NCBI GenBank assembly: GCA_016218715.1
Contig: JACRDG010000053.1
Span: 1-64,000 of the forward strand
DNA from: Desulfomonile tiedjei
GTDB taxonomy: Bacteria; Desulfobacterota; Desulfomonilia; Desulfomonilales; Desulfomonilaceae
Direction: 5' to 3'
Length of the DNA stretch: 64,000 nt
Shown: piece after piece, positions 47,153 to 56,252 of the stretch
How positions within the stretch are numbered: position 1 is the first letter of the stretch
Layout of the letters: each line of letters begins with the position of its first letter
Translations under genes and position numbers: made by a program
The notes under the pieces: model-generated
What the model was told of the DNA's origin: nothing
Databases searched by the model: none
The model's input: the letters and a program-made list of their open reading frames with translations, nothing else

Positions 47153-47168
47153 TGGCACACGGTTCGCA
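47153..47168 (+). promoter_or_regulatory. Sigma-54 (-24/-12) promoter toward the glycan cluster
   Basis: TGGCACACGGTTCGCA: perfect TGGCAC at -24, GC at -12, 10-base spacing between GG and GC. It reads away from the kinase/activator pair and toward 47794. Confidence 0.65.
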
Positions 47169-47317
47169 GGATTGCAAGTAGCGTGTCGAGAAGGGTGTCG
47201 ATCTGTGACCGAATCGAGGGGAGGATTGTTCCCGGCCCCCACGTGGCGACGCGTGGAGCCTGCCCTCAGGAATCGTCAAAGCAATTGCGAAGGCTGTCGA
47301 TATGATAAGATATAGCA

Positions 47318-47473
47318 ATGATAATGGAATGCTATCTTGGCGGTTACATCCTAAATATGGAGCAAGATGACATTTCTCTTTGTGAGACTGACGAAGACAG
47401 GGTAACGGCAACAATTGCAGGAAAGCCCAGCTATTTTGTGGAGGCGCGAGATTACCTTCATGATTGCGCTTGA
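47318..47473 (+). CDS. Possible 51-residue small protein
   Basis: ATG-ATA-ATG start (47318 or 47324). The product is mixed and acidic (net negative, three Cys), with protein-like composition (E-C-Y-L-G-G-Y-I-L-N-M ... S-Y-F-V-E-A-R-D-Y-L). No good ribosome-binding site is visible and I do not recognise a family. Its stop TGA overlaps the -35 of the sigma-70 promoter, and it lies downstream of the sigma-54 promoter, so it would be made only from the sigma-54 transcript. Confidence 0.3.
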   Translation: MIMECYLGGYILNMEQDDISLCETDEDRVTATIAGKPSYFVEARDYLHDCA

Positions 47474-47498
47474 CGGTTTGACCTATGATCCCTATACT
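47470..47498 (+). promoter_or_regulatory. Sigma-70 promoter for the glycan cluster
   Basis: TTGACG, 17 bases, TATACT; 5 of 6 at -35 and 4 of 6 at -10, optimal spacing. Predicted start near 47505, giving a ~290-base leader to the first gene with a hairpin at its 5' end. Confidence 0.65.
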
Positions 47499-47793
47499 AT
47501 AAGCCTATGAGCTCACACAGGGCTCATGGAATCGTGAGCCCAGGCAAAAGGATTGAGCCCTCGGCGCCGATGAAAGCAAGACCACATTTTGCCGACGACA
47601 CGAAAAGATGTTGTCAAATCAACAACGTGTCTGTCTGCAATGGGGGCGGAGCCTGTGCTATAACTTCAAACACCCTCGCCCCAAACCTGAAATCCCTTGA
47701 GATCCGCGAACTAACCAACGGGTAGCCTGTCGTGAGAATCTCGCATCACTGCACCTTCCAGGGAGACGTAGGACCACCACAGCGGAGGAAACC

Positions 47794-48510
47794 ATGAGCC
47801 GTATCGCCATAATCTCCGCCCGCGGAGGCTCCAAGGGTGTCCCTGACAAGAACATTCGTCTTGTAGGTGACAAGCCGCTCATAACCTGGTCCATCGAAGC
47901 GGCTCTCGCTTCCCGGTTGCTTCACAGGGTCGTGGTTTCCACCGATTCTCCGAAGATCGCGGAGATTGCTCGCCAATCGGGTGGCGAAGTCCCGTTCATG
48001 CGTCCTGCCGAGCTTGCCCGTGACAGCACCCCCGGTATCGACCCGGTGCTGCATGCGGTTCGTTGGCTGGAAGACCGCGAGGGGTACGTCCCGGACTGGG
48101 TCGTGCTCTTGCAGCCCACGTCACCGCTGAGGGTCACCGATGACATCGACCGGGCGTTCGAGATGGCCTCGGAAAAGAATGCCGACGCGATCGTGAGCGT
48201 GACCGAAGGAGACCACCACCCGTACTGGATGAAACGCCTCGACCCGGATGGCCGCATGCACGACTTCATCACCCTCGAACGGCCGATAACCCGCCGACAG
48301 GATTTGCCCCCGGTCTATGCGGTCAACGGTGCTGTGTACCTCGTGCGCAGAGAGGTGCTGGTGCGGACAGAGAGCTTTTTTCCAGAAAACACCTTCGGCA
48401 TGGTGATGCCTCGCGACCGCTCTCTCGACGTCGACACCCCCTGGGATCTGTACCTTGCCGATCTGATTCTGAAGGATATTCACGAAAGGAACCGCGGTGC
48501 AGGGTCATGA
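47794..48510 (+). CDS. CMP-nonulosonate (legionaminate-type) cytidylyltransferase
   Basis: 238 residues, acylneuraminate cytidylyltransferase family. Activates a nine-carbon sialic-like sugar with CTP. The nucleotide-binding motif A-R-G-G-S-K-G-V-P-D-K-N (9-20), L-Q-P-T-S-P-L-R and the late D-V-D-T-P-x-D-L-Y-L are all present. With the PtmE-, LegC- and LegH-like genes next to it, a LegF (PtmB) role is more likely than NeuA; that choice is inference. First gene of the cluster. Confidence 0.85.
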   Translation: MSRIAIISARGGSKGVPDKNIRLVGDKPLITWSIEAALASRLLHRVVVSTDSPKIAEIARQSGGEVPFMRPAELARDSTPGIDPVLHAVRWLEDREGYVPDWVVLLQPTSPLRVTDDIDRAFEMASEKNADAIVSVTEGDHHPYWMKRLDPDGRMHDFITLERPITRRQDLPPVYAVNGAVYLVRREVLVRTESFFPENTFGMVMPRDRSLDVDTPWDLYLADLILKDIHERNRGAGS

Positions 48511-48965
48511 CGCGCAGCATTCAGTTATGCGAGGAACCAACTCAACCCTGTTGCATCAAGGGCGATCCCGCGGCCCTGTACCGCCACCCCGACGGAGGGC
48601 GGTTCCAGGCGTCGTCCCGACGGAGGCCGGGAAGCCGTTTTTCTTCTCTCGATTGCGGCTTTGGGCGGAATTACGGACAAAGGGCTCCTCTTTTCTTTCG
48701 CCTAGACTGATCGCTCAACCGCCCCTGGGCACGGGAATGAATGCCTTGGCTGCTCACCTCGGTCCTCGTTGACAACCGGGGCACCGGAGCGTACTCTGGA
48801 ACTAATACCGCAGCTGTCGCGATGAAGGAGAACGAGGCGAACGGCATCTTCGTTTCTCCTCGGTGCAGCCGTGGATGCCGATCTGCCCACCGTATGGCAA
48901 CTGTTCCACGAGCAGTTGCGGCGATCACGCAAGCGAGGAATGACCTGTCCGCAGAAGAAAAGAGT
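48511..48965. other. 455-bp gap, no gene recognised
   Basis: ORFs here are Arg/Pro-rich and start without ribosome-binding sites. Holds a possible sigma-70 promoter at 48769-48797. Part of it (GCGGCCCTGTACCGCC...GGCGG) is hairpin-rich and REP-like. Confidence 0.45.
48769..48797 (+). promoter_or_regulatory. Possible sigma-70 promoter
   Basis: TTGACA, 17 bases, TACTCT. The -35 is perfect but the -10 matches only 3 of 6. It would serve the PtmE-like gene at 48966. Confidence 0.35.
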
Positions 48966-50036
48966 ATGACGCATGATTTGTCCGGCCTGTGCATAGGGCA
49001 GGACAGTTCAGTTCGTCAGGCCATGCAACAGATTGATCTCAATGCCAAACAGATCGTTCTGGTGTGTGAAGAAGAGCGGTTGCTGGGCACCATCACGGAC
49101 GGCGACATACGCCGGGCCATCCTCGAGGGAATGGATCTCGACACGGTCGTGTCGTCCATCCTCAAGCTCAAGAAGACTACGCTGCACAGCGGACCGATCA
49201 GCGCTCTCCTGGGAACCGATCCCCTGGAGCTTCTCAGGCTCATGCGCAAACACGGGGTTCGGCACATCCCTCTGCTCGACGCTGACGGACGGGTTCGAGA
49301 ACTGGCCACCATGGACGACCTAGTGCCGGAAGAATGCCTGCCGCTCCAAGCCGTGATCATGGCCGGCGGTTACGGCAGAAGGTTGCGACCACTCACCGAG
49401 CACCTTCCCAAGCCGATGCTCCTGGTGGGCGATCGGCCTCTGTTGCAGCGCATCATCGAGCGTCTTCGCGAGGCCGGAGTGTCGCGAATAAGCCTCACCA
49501 CGCATTACAAGGGGCAGGTGATTGAGGATCACTTCGGCGATGGCCGCGGCTTCGGCGTAGACATTAGCTATGTCCATGAAGAGCAGCCGATGGGGACCGC
49601 GGGAGCGCTCCGATTACTTGACGAGCCCGATCAGCCGCTTCTGGTCATCAACGGCGACATCCTGACGACTGTGGATTTTCGGGCAATGTTCGCATTTCAT
49701 CGGGAACACGAGGCGTACATGACCGTTGCGGTAAAACAGATCGAGTTCGGAGTGCCGTACGGCGTTCTGGAAACCAACGGAAGCGGGGTGACCGGCATCA
49801 TCGAAAAGCCGGTCCTGCGCCACTTCGTGAATGCCGGCATCTTTTTGCTGAATCCTGAAGCCTGCAAGGTCGTCCCTGCGGACCAGCCGTACGACATGCC
49901 GGAGCTGATAAACCGTCTGCTCGAAAAGAACCTGAATGTCGTCGCGTTCCCGATCAGGGAATACTGGCTTGATATCGGGCAGTTGGACCACTACCAGAAA
50001 GCACTGGACGATGTCGGCAGCGGCGAGGTATCGTAA
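48966..50036 (+). CDS. CBS-domain sugar-phosphate nucleotidyltransferase (PtmE-like)
   Basis: 356 residues from ATG 48966 (M-T-H-D-L-S-G); the frame upstream to 48741 is non-protein-like. Two CBS domains (~8-120) precede a nucleotidyltransferase domain with the signature M-A-G-G-Y-G-R-R-L-R-P-L-T (132-144) and P-K-P-M-L-L-V. The same CBS plus transferase architecture occurs in Campylobacter PtmE, which makes GDP-glucosamine for legionaminic acid. Substrate here is inferred from neighbours. Alternative: mannose-1-phosphate guanylyltransferase-like enzyme of another sugar. Confidence 0.85.
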   Translation: MTHDLSGLCIGQDSSVRQAMQQIDLNAKQIVLVCEEERLLGTITDGDIRRAILEGMDLDTVVSSILKLKKTTLHSGPISALLGTDPLELLRLMRKHGVRHIPLLDADGRVRELATMDDLVPEECLPLQAVIMAGGYGRRLRPLTEHLPKPMLLVGDRPLLQRIIERLREAGVSRISLTTHYKGQVIEDHFGDGRGFGVDISYVHEEQPMGTAGALRLLDEPDQPLLVINGDILTTVDFRAMFAFHREHEAYMTVAVKQIEFGVPYGVLETNGSGVTGIIEKPVLRHFVNAGIFLLNPEACKVVPADQPYDMPELINRLLEKNLNVVAFPIREYWLDIGQLDHYQKALDDVGSGEVS

Positions 50037-50218
50037 GCGGCTTCCGGTTCGCTCATGAGCGCTGCCGTGTCCCGCACCGATCGAGCCGGCCTCGTTCGTC
50101 GAGTCCACGAGGGACGTCGGTAGCCCCTGAGTCTCGAACGCGGTGATGCGATCGGGAACGCCGGATTCCGGCATCGACCTTCTTGCACGCGAACCACATC
50201 TAGAGGCAAACCAGGACG

Positions 50219-51403
50219 ATGACCACGCCTTCCGGAAAAGCTCCGAGTCCGCGTTTCATCCCGCTGTGCGTCCCTGAAATACAGGGGAACGCATGGGCAT
50301 ATGTCAAAGAATGCCTCGACACCAACTGGGTATCTTCGGTCGGCTCTTATGTGGACCGTTTCGAACGCGACATGGCCGAATACGTGGGGGCTCGGTACGC
50401 GGTCGCCACGGTCAACGGGACGTCCGCGCTCCACACAGCGCTCCTCGTCGCGGGGATCGGGCCCGATGACGAGGTCCTGACCTCCACGCTCACCTTCATC
50501 GCTCCGGCCAACGCCATCAGGTACGTGGGAGCCTGGCCCGTTTTCATCGACGCGGACCGCCTGTACTGGCAGATGGACCCGGAAAAAGTGGTGAGGTTTC
50601 TCGATGAAGAATGCCGTTGGCGCAACGGCCGCCTGTACAACAAGACGACCGACAGGCTTGTACGAGCCATACTCCCCGTCCATTTGCTCGGCCATCCGGT
50701 TGACATGGACCCACTCCGGGAAGCCGCAGAAAAATACGATCTCGTCATCATCGAAGACGCGACCGAAAGCCTGGGCGCCACATACAAAGGCCGGATGGTC
50801 GGAACGCTCGGGCACATGGCATGCTTCAGCTTCAACGGGAACAAGGTGATCACCAGCGGCGGCGGCGGCATGATCGTCACGGATAGGGAGGACTGGGCCG
50901 CGAAGGCCAAGTACCTCACCACCCAGGCAAAGGACGATCCCATCGAGTACATCCATCATGAGATCGGGTACAACTATCGCCTCCCGAATCTTCTCGCGGC
51001 ACTGGGAGTAGCGCAACTCGAACGCCTCGAGGATTACATCCGTGTGAAAAGGCGCATCGCTGCAACCTATAGGGAAGCGTTCGCTCGGGTGCCGGGTATA
51101 ACCTGCATGAGCCAGGCCGACTGGGCACGCAGCATCTTCTGGATGTACACGGTTCTCGTGGATGCGGAACGCTATGCGATGAACAGCCGGCAACTCCTGC
51201 GGCGACTGGGCGAACTCGGGATTCAAGCCAGGCCGCTGTGGCAGCCCATCCATTTGTCCCGACCGCACCAGAGCGCTCCCGCGTACCGGTGTACCGTCTC
51301 GGAAGAGCTCTTTCAGCAGGCTCTCTCCTTGCCCTGCTCCGTGGGGCTCGGCCCTGACGATCAGGCATTCGTGTGTGAAATCGTGGCCAATTCAAATGAG
51401 TGA
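50219..51403 (+). CDS. DegT/DnrJ aminotransferase, LegC-type
   Basis: 394 residues, PLP-dependent sugar aminotransferase. Motifs: T-N-W-V-S-S-V-G-S-Y-V-D-R-F-E (35-49), V-N-G-T-S-A-L-H (65-72), E-D-A-T-E-S-L-G and the PLP Lys K209 in F-S-F-N-G-N-K. The N-terminal pattern and the loop G-R-L-Y-N-K-T-T are LegC-like rather than PglE-like. It would put an amino group on C4 of a 4-keto-6-deoxy-N-acetylhexosamine nucleotide. The dehydratase that makes this substrate is not in the window unless 57655-58791 does so. Confidence 0.88.
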   Translation: MTTPSGKAPSPRFIPLCVPEIQGNAWAYVKECLDTNWVSSVGSYVDRFERDMAEYVGARYAVATVNGTSALHTALLVAGIGPDDEVLTSTLTFIAPANAIRYVGAWPVFIDADRLYWQMDPEKVVRFLDEECRWRNGRLYNKTTDRLVRAILPVHLLGHPVDMDPLREAAEKYDLVIIEDATESLGATYKGRMVGTLGHMACFSFNGNKVITSGGGGMIVTDREDWAAKAKYLTTQAKDDPIEYIHHEIGYNYRLPNLLAALGVAQLERLEDYIRVKRRIAATYREAFARVPGITCMSQADWARSIFWMYTVLVDAERYAMNSRQLLRRLGELGIQARPLWQPIHLSRPHQSAPAYRCTVSEELFQQALSLPCSVGLGPDDQAFVCEIVANSNE

Positions 51404-51464
51404 ATGCCGAAGACAAAGCTCGTCTGTCAGTCCGGCAACTCCGCCGGAGAAACTTAACGACCCC

Positions 51465-53207
51465 ATGAGCGTGAAACACAGTACTGCCAATTTCGTCAAA
51501 ATCCTCGTTTCGCGGTACCCGATTCGCAGCGTAATCGCATGCGTCTGTTTGACCCTGGCAGGCCTGTCGGAGGGGATCAGTCTCGCGTCCCTCCTCCCCC
51601 TGCTCAGCATTATGACGGGTGATTCCCCCGAGCGGGGAGGACGGCTGACGGAACCTATCCGTGAAGCCTTTCTCTCGGTCGGCATCACTCCGAGCCTCTC
51701 CGTCTTGCTCGTGCTCATAGTGGTGTTGATGACACTCAAGAGCGTTCTGGTGCTGGTCGCTATGAGACAGGCGGGATATTCGCTTGCGAAGGTGGAAAAG
51801 GAATTTCGCGTCTCCCTTATACGGGCGCTTATGAACGCCAAGTGGGAGCACGTTCTCAGCAGGCGCCAGGGAGTTTTCGCGAACGCTCTCACGATAGAAT
51901 CGGAGAGGGCCGCCACAGGTTATTGGTACGCGTGTCGAATCACCGCGGCCTCCCTGCAGATCCTGGCGTACGGGATCGTGTCTGCAGCGGTCTCGTGGCA
52001 CACGACTGTCTTCGTCGTGTTAGCCGCTGGGCTGAGCACTCTGATCGTCGCAAAGTTCGTTGCCCTGTCACGTCGGGCAGGGATGAGACAGGCTGAGTTG
52101 CTGAAGTCGCTCTCGGCTCGATTGATCGAGAGCCTGTCCAGCATCAAACCTCTCAAGGCCATGGCATGCGAAGATCGCCTCACCCCGCTCCTCGAAGCTG
52201 AAACCGAGGGGCTCAACAAGGCGAGGCAGCAACAGGTCATGAGCGCTGAAGGGCGCACGGCGCTCCATGAACCGCTCCTCGTGGTAATGATAGCATTCGG
52301 TCTGTACGGTGCAGTCGAGGTTTGGCGGGCAGAACTCGGCGCGGTCATGATGCTGGCCATTTTGTTCTGGCGCACCCTCACTCGCGTCGGCATTATCCAT
52401 GGTGACTTTCAGGAACTGGTACGTGTCGAGAGCGCCTTCTGGTCGCTGCGCGCATCCATCGAAGAGGCTGAACGCGAGGCGGAAACATCCTGTGGGGGTG
52501 CGTGTCCGGCTGTGGAACGAGGAATAGCACTTCGCAACGTCACATTCGCGTACGGTGACAGGACGGTGCTGGAAGATGTCTCCATGGAAGTACCCGTCGG
52601 GGATTTCGTAGCGGTGGTAGGGCCTTCCGGCGGCGGGAAAACCACAACCGCCGACTTGATCATCGGCCTCGTCCGGCCTCAAGCGGGTGACGTGTACGTC
52701 GATGACGAACCTCTGGAGGAGATCAGCCTGCGCGCATGGCGCGGCATGATTGGATACACGCCGCAGGAGGCCGTTCTCTTTCACGACGACATCCGGGTGA
52801 ACGTGTCGTTGGGCGATCCGAACATCTCCGAAGACGACATCCGGGAGGCGCTGCGACTTGCAGGGGTCTGGGATGTGGTCGAGGCCCTGCCGGAGGGCTT
52901 GGATACGGTGGTGGGGGAGCGGGGCGCCAAGCTGTCAGGGGGGCAGAGGCAGAGAATAGCCATTGCCCGAGCCCTGGTTCGCAAGCCGCGTCTGCTCATC
53001 CTCGACGAAGTGACAGCAGCTCTGGACGCCAAGACCGAAGCCGAGATATGTGCCAACCTTCTGGAACTGAAGGGGAAAACGACGATCCTGGCCATTTCGC
53101 ATCAACCTGCCCTGGTCGAGGCGGCTGACCGGGTCTACCGTGTGGATGACTTCAAGATCGACGAAATGCTCCAACGCTCCACCGGAAAGCTGAGACGATC
53201 GGTGTGA
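51465..53207 (+). CDS. ABC transporter, fused membrane and ATPase domains (flippase-like)
   Basis: 580 residues from ATG 51465; an alternative ATG 51396 overlaps the aminotransferase end by 8 bases. N-terminal six-helix exporter domain (~1-320), then the ATPase: Walker A G-P-S-G-G-G-K-T (~386), Q-loop Y-T-P-Q, signature L-S-G-G-Q-R-Q-R, Walker B L-L-I-L-D-E-V, H-loop I-S-H-Q. Homodimeric half-transporter of the MsbA/PglK class. In this cluster a role flipping a lipid-linked oligosaccharide across the inner membrane is likely (inference). No Wzx-type flippase is seen. Confidence 0.9.
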   Translation: MSVKHSTANFVKILVSRYPIRSVIACVCLTLAGLSEGISLASLLPLLSIMTGDSPERGGRLTEPIREAFLSVGITPSLSVLLVLIVVLMTLKSVLVLVAMRQAGYSLAKVEKEFRVSLIRALMNAKWEHVLSRRQGVFANALTIESERAATGYWYACRITAASLQILAYGIVSAAVSWHTTVFVVLAAGLSTLIVAKFVALSRRAGMRQAELLKSLSARLIESLSSIKPLKAMACEDRLTPLLEAETEGLNKARQQQVMSAEGRTALHEPLLVVMIAFGLYGAVEVWRAELGAVMMLAILFWRTLTRVGIIHGDFQELVRVESAFWSLRASIEEAEREAETSCGGACPAVERGIALRNVTFAYGDRTVLEDVSMEVPVGDFVAVVGPSGGGKTTTADLIIGLVRPQAGDVYVDDEPLEEISLRAWRGMIGYTPQEAVLFHDDIRVNVSLGDPNISEDDIREALRLAGVWDVVEALPEGLDTVVGERGAKLSGGQRQRIAIARALVRKPRLLILDEVTAALDAKTEAEICANLLELKGKTTILAISHQPALVEAADRVYRVDDFKIDEMLQRSTGKLRRSV

Positions 53208-53343
53208 TGAAGCGGCAAGATCGGCGCACCGTGCTCCTCCGTGAGAGTAATGGCTTCACGAGAGTGAGGGATGCGGGTCAGCCTTCGATGAGCAAGGCGC
53301 ACATGCGGGTCATGCAGGAATCTCTTTCGCTCAAGGAGAAGTC

Positions 53344-54009
53344 TTGCCCAGGATGAAAGACATCGTGATTTACGGAGCCAGTGGATTCGGCATGGAGGTC
53401 GCCTGGCTCATAGAGGAGATCAACCTCGCGACTCCTCAGTGGAACATCGTTGGTTTCGTCGATGACGACGAGGCCAAGTGGGGCCGGACCCTCTACGGTT
53501 ACCCGGTCCTGGGGGGCCGGGAGGCCTTGCAGAGGATTCCGGCGGATACGGCAGTCACCATAACCATAGCCGATACGGAGGTTCGCCGCTCCATTGCGGA
53601 CGCGCTCGCGTATCGGGCCCCGGAATACCCTGTGTTGATCCATCCGAGTGTGATCAGGTCCAGAGCGGTAACGATAGGGCAAGGCGCCATCATCTGTGCA
53701 GGGAGCATACTCACGGTGGAGATAACAATAGGCGAGCACGTGCATATCAACCCGGGTTGCACGATCGGCCACCAGACGACTCTCGAAGACTACGTGACCG
53801 TCTATCCCGGCGCACACGTTGCGGGAAACGTGAAGGTCGGTTCCTGTGCGTCTTTGGGCACAGGTTGTCAGGTGCTACAAGGGTTGGAAATCGGCTCCCA
53901 CTCGTTTTTGGGAGCTGGTTCCGTCGCGATACGGGACATCCCGCCCGGTGTCATTGCGGCCGGCTGCCCGGCAACGATCAAGAAGCGCAGGTACGAGGGA
54001 ACTCTGTGA
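53344..54009 (+). CDS. Sugar O/N-acetyltransferase, NeuD/PglD/LegH family
   Basis: 221 residues. N-terminal Rossmann-like domain (V-I-Y-G-A-S-G-F-G-M-E-V) and a C-terminal left-handed beta-helix of hexapeptide repeats (~95-205) with the catalytic-type H-I-N-P-G-C-T-I-G-H. The family acetylates the 4-amino group of UDP- or GDP-linked sugars, the step after LegC. TTG 53344 is preferred because AAGGAG is 5 bases upstream; ATG 53353 would be 14 away. Confidence 0.88.
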   Translation: MPRMKDIVIYGASGFGMEVAWLIEEINLATPQWNIVGFVDDDEAKWGRTLYGYPVLGGREALQRIPADTAVTITIADTEVRRSIADALAYRAPEYPVLIHPSVIRSRAVTIGQGAIICAGSILTVEITIGEHVHINPGCTIGHQTTLEDYVTVYPGAHVAGNVKVGSCASLGTGCQVLQGLEIGSHSFLGAGSVAIRDIPPGVIAAGCPATIKKRRYEGTL

Positions 54010-54105
54010 GAACTGAGGAATCACGAACCGAGGGCGGCAAATGGTGCTGAAGAGTGCCTGCCAGGGGCCGCAGCGGCCTCGAATTGGCCTGAGCCTGAAC
54101 ATAGC

Positions 54106-55353
54106 ATGAGCGTCAAACTCGTCCATGTCGCCACGATACCCCTGACGATCAGCCTCTTCCTGAGGGGTCAGATACCCTTCATGCAGAATCGGGGTTTCGA
54201 GATTTCGGTGGTCTGCTCGCCCGCCCCCGAATCGGACGAGATAGCCGCCCGCGAAGGTGTCCGGGTCTATGAAGTGCCCATGGTGAGAGGCATAGCTCCG
54301 CTGGCGGACCTCCTCAGCCTCGTGCGGCTGTGGCTGCTGTTTCGTCGCATCAAACCTGACGTCGTCCACTCCTCGACTCCGAAGGCAGGTCCCCTTGCAA
54401 TGGTGGCAGGGTTTTTCGCCGGGGTCCCGGTCCGGATTTACACCTTGCGAGGGGTGATGGTGGACCGGCGCACCGGACTGGCCCGCCAGGTTCTCCGGAT
54501 GATGGAATGGATCGGGTGCCGTTTCGCGGATCAGGTTGTCGCCGTGAGTCGCTCCGTCGCGGAGGTGATCGTTCGCGGCGGCATGTGCTCGGAGAGAAAG
54601 ATAGTCGTGCTCGGCCGAGGGAGCAGTAACGGCGTCGATGCCGAACATCTGTTCAACCCGGCGCTCGTCGATTCGAATGAGGTGTCGGGGTTGCGTACGG
54701 CCTGCCGGATCCCCGCGGACGCGACGGTCATCGGCTTCATCGGCCGCATTGTCCATGGTAAAGGTATTGTCGAGCTGGGAGCAGCGTGGCGGAACATCAG
54801 GGACCGCAGGGATAACACCTTTCTTTTGATAATCGGCCCTGAAGAGCCCCAGGACCCTGTTCCGGAAGAGGTGCTCGCACAGTTGAAGGCAGACCCCCGT
54901 GTCGTCATGGTCGATCTGGTGCCGAGAGAGAAGATGCCCCTCTATTATCGTCTGATGGATGTGATCGCATTTCCGACGTATTCGGAAGGGCTCCCCAACG
55001 TGCCTCTCGAAGCTGCGGCCATGAAGGTCCCGGTGGTGGCCACGCGGGTCACCGGTTGCGTTGATGTGGTGGCGGACTCCGTCACCGGAACCTTGGTCCC
55101 CGTGGCAAATGCGGACGCGCTGGCCGCAGCGCTCGATGCCTACCTCGACGACCCGGACCTGAGGCTCAGGCATGGATCGGCCGGCCGAAACCTGGTACTC
55201 CGGGAATTCCGACCGGAAACCGTATGGCAATCGCTGTACGAGCGGTACATGTACCTCCTCCGACGTAAGGGCGGACCGCTTCCCGAACCGGTCGCCGTAG
55301 TCGACCGAGGTAAGGATGTCCCCGCTTCTTCGACCGCGACGGAGCGAACGTGA
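54106..55353 (+). CDS. Glycosyltransferase family 4
   Basis: 415 residues, GT-B fold. N-terminal domain with I-K-P-D-V-V-H-S-S-T-P-K-A-G, C-terminal donor-binding domain with I-G-F-I-G-R-I-V-H-G-K-G and the E-x7-E region P-T-Y-S-E-G-L-P-N-V-P-L-E-A-A. Similar to PglA/WbnE-type transferases that add the second sugar of an oligosaccharide. Sugar specificity cannot be read from sequence. Its stop overlaps the next start (GTGA). Confidence 0.9.
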   Translation: MSVKLVHVATIPLTISLFLRGQIPFMQNRGFEISVVCSPAPESDEIAAREGVRVYEVPMVRGIAPLADLLSLVRLWLLFRRIKPDVVHSSTPKAGPLAMVAGFFAGVPVRIYTLRGVMVDRRTGLARQVLRMMEWIGCRFADQVVAVSRSVAEVIVRGGMCSERKIVVLGRGSSNGVDAEHLFNPALVDSNEVSGLRTACRIPADATVIGFIGRIVHGKGIVELGAAWRNIRDRRDNTFLLIIGPEEPQDPVPEEVLAQLKADPRVVMVDLVPREKMPLYYRLMDVIAFPTYSEGLPNVPLEAAAMKVPVVATRVTGCVDVVADSVTGTLVPVANADALAAALDAYLDDPDLRLRHGSAGRNLVLREFRPETVWQSLYERYMYLLRRKGGPLPEPVAVVDRGKDVPASSTATERT

Positions 55354-56252
55354 CGCGAGAGACCGGATTGCACTACCAAGCCTTGTCGCTGGACCCTTCC
55401 GTAAACATGCTCTCTGTGGACGTCGAGTGCTGGCATTATCTGGCTCTTCGGAACCTCACGGGAGAGACGCTCCAGCCATGCCGCGCATGCGCGGAGATGA
55501 CGCGGGATCTTCTGGCGCTCTTCCAAGCGAAACGAGCCCGGGCCACCTTCTTCGTACTCGGGAGCATGGTGGAGGCTTTTCCTGACCTGGTGCGCGAGAT
55601 TTCCGCCGCGGGCCACGAAGTCGCGACCCACGGGGATTCGCATATCCCCTGCTTCAAGCTGACACCGGACGAATTGCGCGACGAGTTGAAGCGGTCCGCG
55701 GACCGATTGGGCGAATTGACGGGAGACCGGGTCGCGGGCTTCCGGGCGCCCGAGTTCAGTGTAACGAAACGGTCGCTCTGGGTTTTCGATGTGCTCTCCG
55801 AGTTGGGATTCAGGTATGACAGCAGCGTCTTCCCCATCGCGGGGCGGCGGTACGGCATACCCGATTTCCCGCGAGGTCCGGTCCGCGTCCATGATGGCGA
55901 AGGGTCGCTCGTCGAAGTGCCGCTGTCCACCGTCCGCCTGCGGGGGAAGAATCGGCCCGTCGCGGGCGGCGGCTATTTCCGCTTGATGCCGTATCCCCTG
56001 TTCAGGAAAGCCTTTCAGCAGGTGAACCGCGATGGCTATCCCTTTGTGTTCTATTGCCACCCGTACGAGTACAGCGCTCATCGGCTGAGCCTGCACCCCT
56101 TTTCCTCCAGGCGCGTTCCGTTTCGAGGACGGCTGGTGGAGCTGAAATACAACCTCTTCCGCAATGCAATGCGACAAAGGCTCGAACGAATGCTCGGTGA
56201 ATTCCGCTTCGCGCCGATCAAGGAGGTGCTGAGCAATGTCCTCCCCTCCTGA
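55350..56252 (+). CDS. Polysaccharide deacetylase (PEP-CTERM/exosortase-associated type)
   Basis: 300 residues, starting at GTG 55350 with GGAG 5 bases before. NodB fold: metal-binding S-V-D-V-E-x-W, F-F-V-L-G-S, H-E-V-A-T-H-G-D-S-H, G-F-R-A-P-E-F-S and Y-D-S-S-V-F-P. This order is typical of the XrtA/PEP-CTERM-cluster deacetylases that remove N-acetyl groups from exopolysaccharide. No exosortase is visible here. Overlaps the methyltransferase gene by 17 bp. Confidence 0.9.
   Translation: MTRETGLHYQALSLDPSVNMLSVDVECWHYLALRNLTGETLQPCRACAEMTRDLLALFQAKRARATFFVLGSMVEAFPDLVREISAAGHEVATHGDSHIPCFKLTPDELRDELKRSADRLGELTGDRVAGFRAPEFSVTKRSLWVFDVLSELGFRYDSSVFPIAGRRYGIPDFPRGPVRVHDGEGSLVEVPLSTVRLRGKNRPVAGGGYFRLMPYPLFRKAFQQVNRDGYPFVFYCHPYEYSAHRLSLHPFSSRRVPFRGRLVELKYNLFRNAMRQRLERMLGEFRFAPIKEVLSNVLPS

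Larger units (their letters stand above)
46871..47793. other. 923-bp divergent control region upstream of the glycan cluster
   Basis: Contains a sigma-54-type promoter (47153-47168), a possible 51-residue ORF (47318-47473), a sigma-70 promoter (47470-47498) and a 7-bp-stem hairpin GGGCTCA/TGAGCCC (47520-47541) just after the predicted sigma-70 start site. The 47250-47510 part is visibly more AT-rich than the surroundings. Confidence 0.6.

Noticed and set aside
46871-47242. 124-residue N-terminal extension of the kinase at 45023
   Set aside because: Arg/Pro/Cys-rich, no domain, and would cover the -24/-12 promoter; GTG 46870 has a ribosome-binding site.
47507-47725. 72-residue Cys-containing ORF starting just after the sigma-70 promoter
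   Set aside because: Start would be at the transcript 5' end with no ribosome-binding site, and it reads through the leader hairpin; composition is not convincing.
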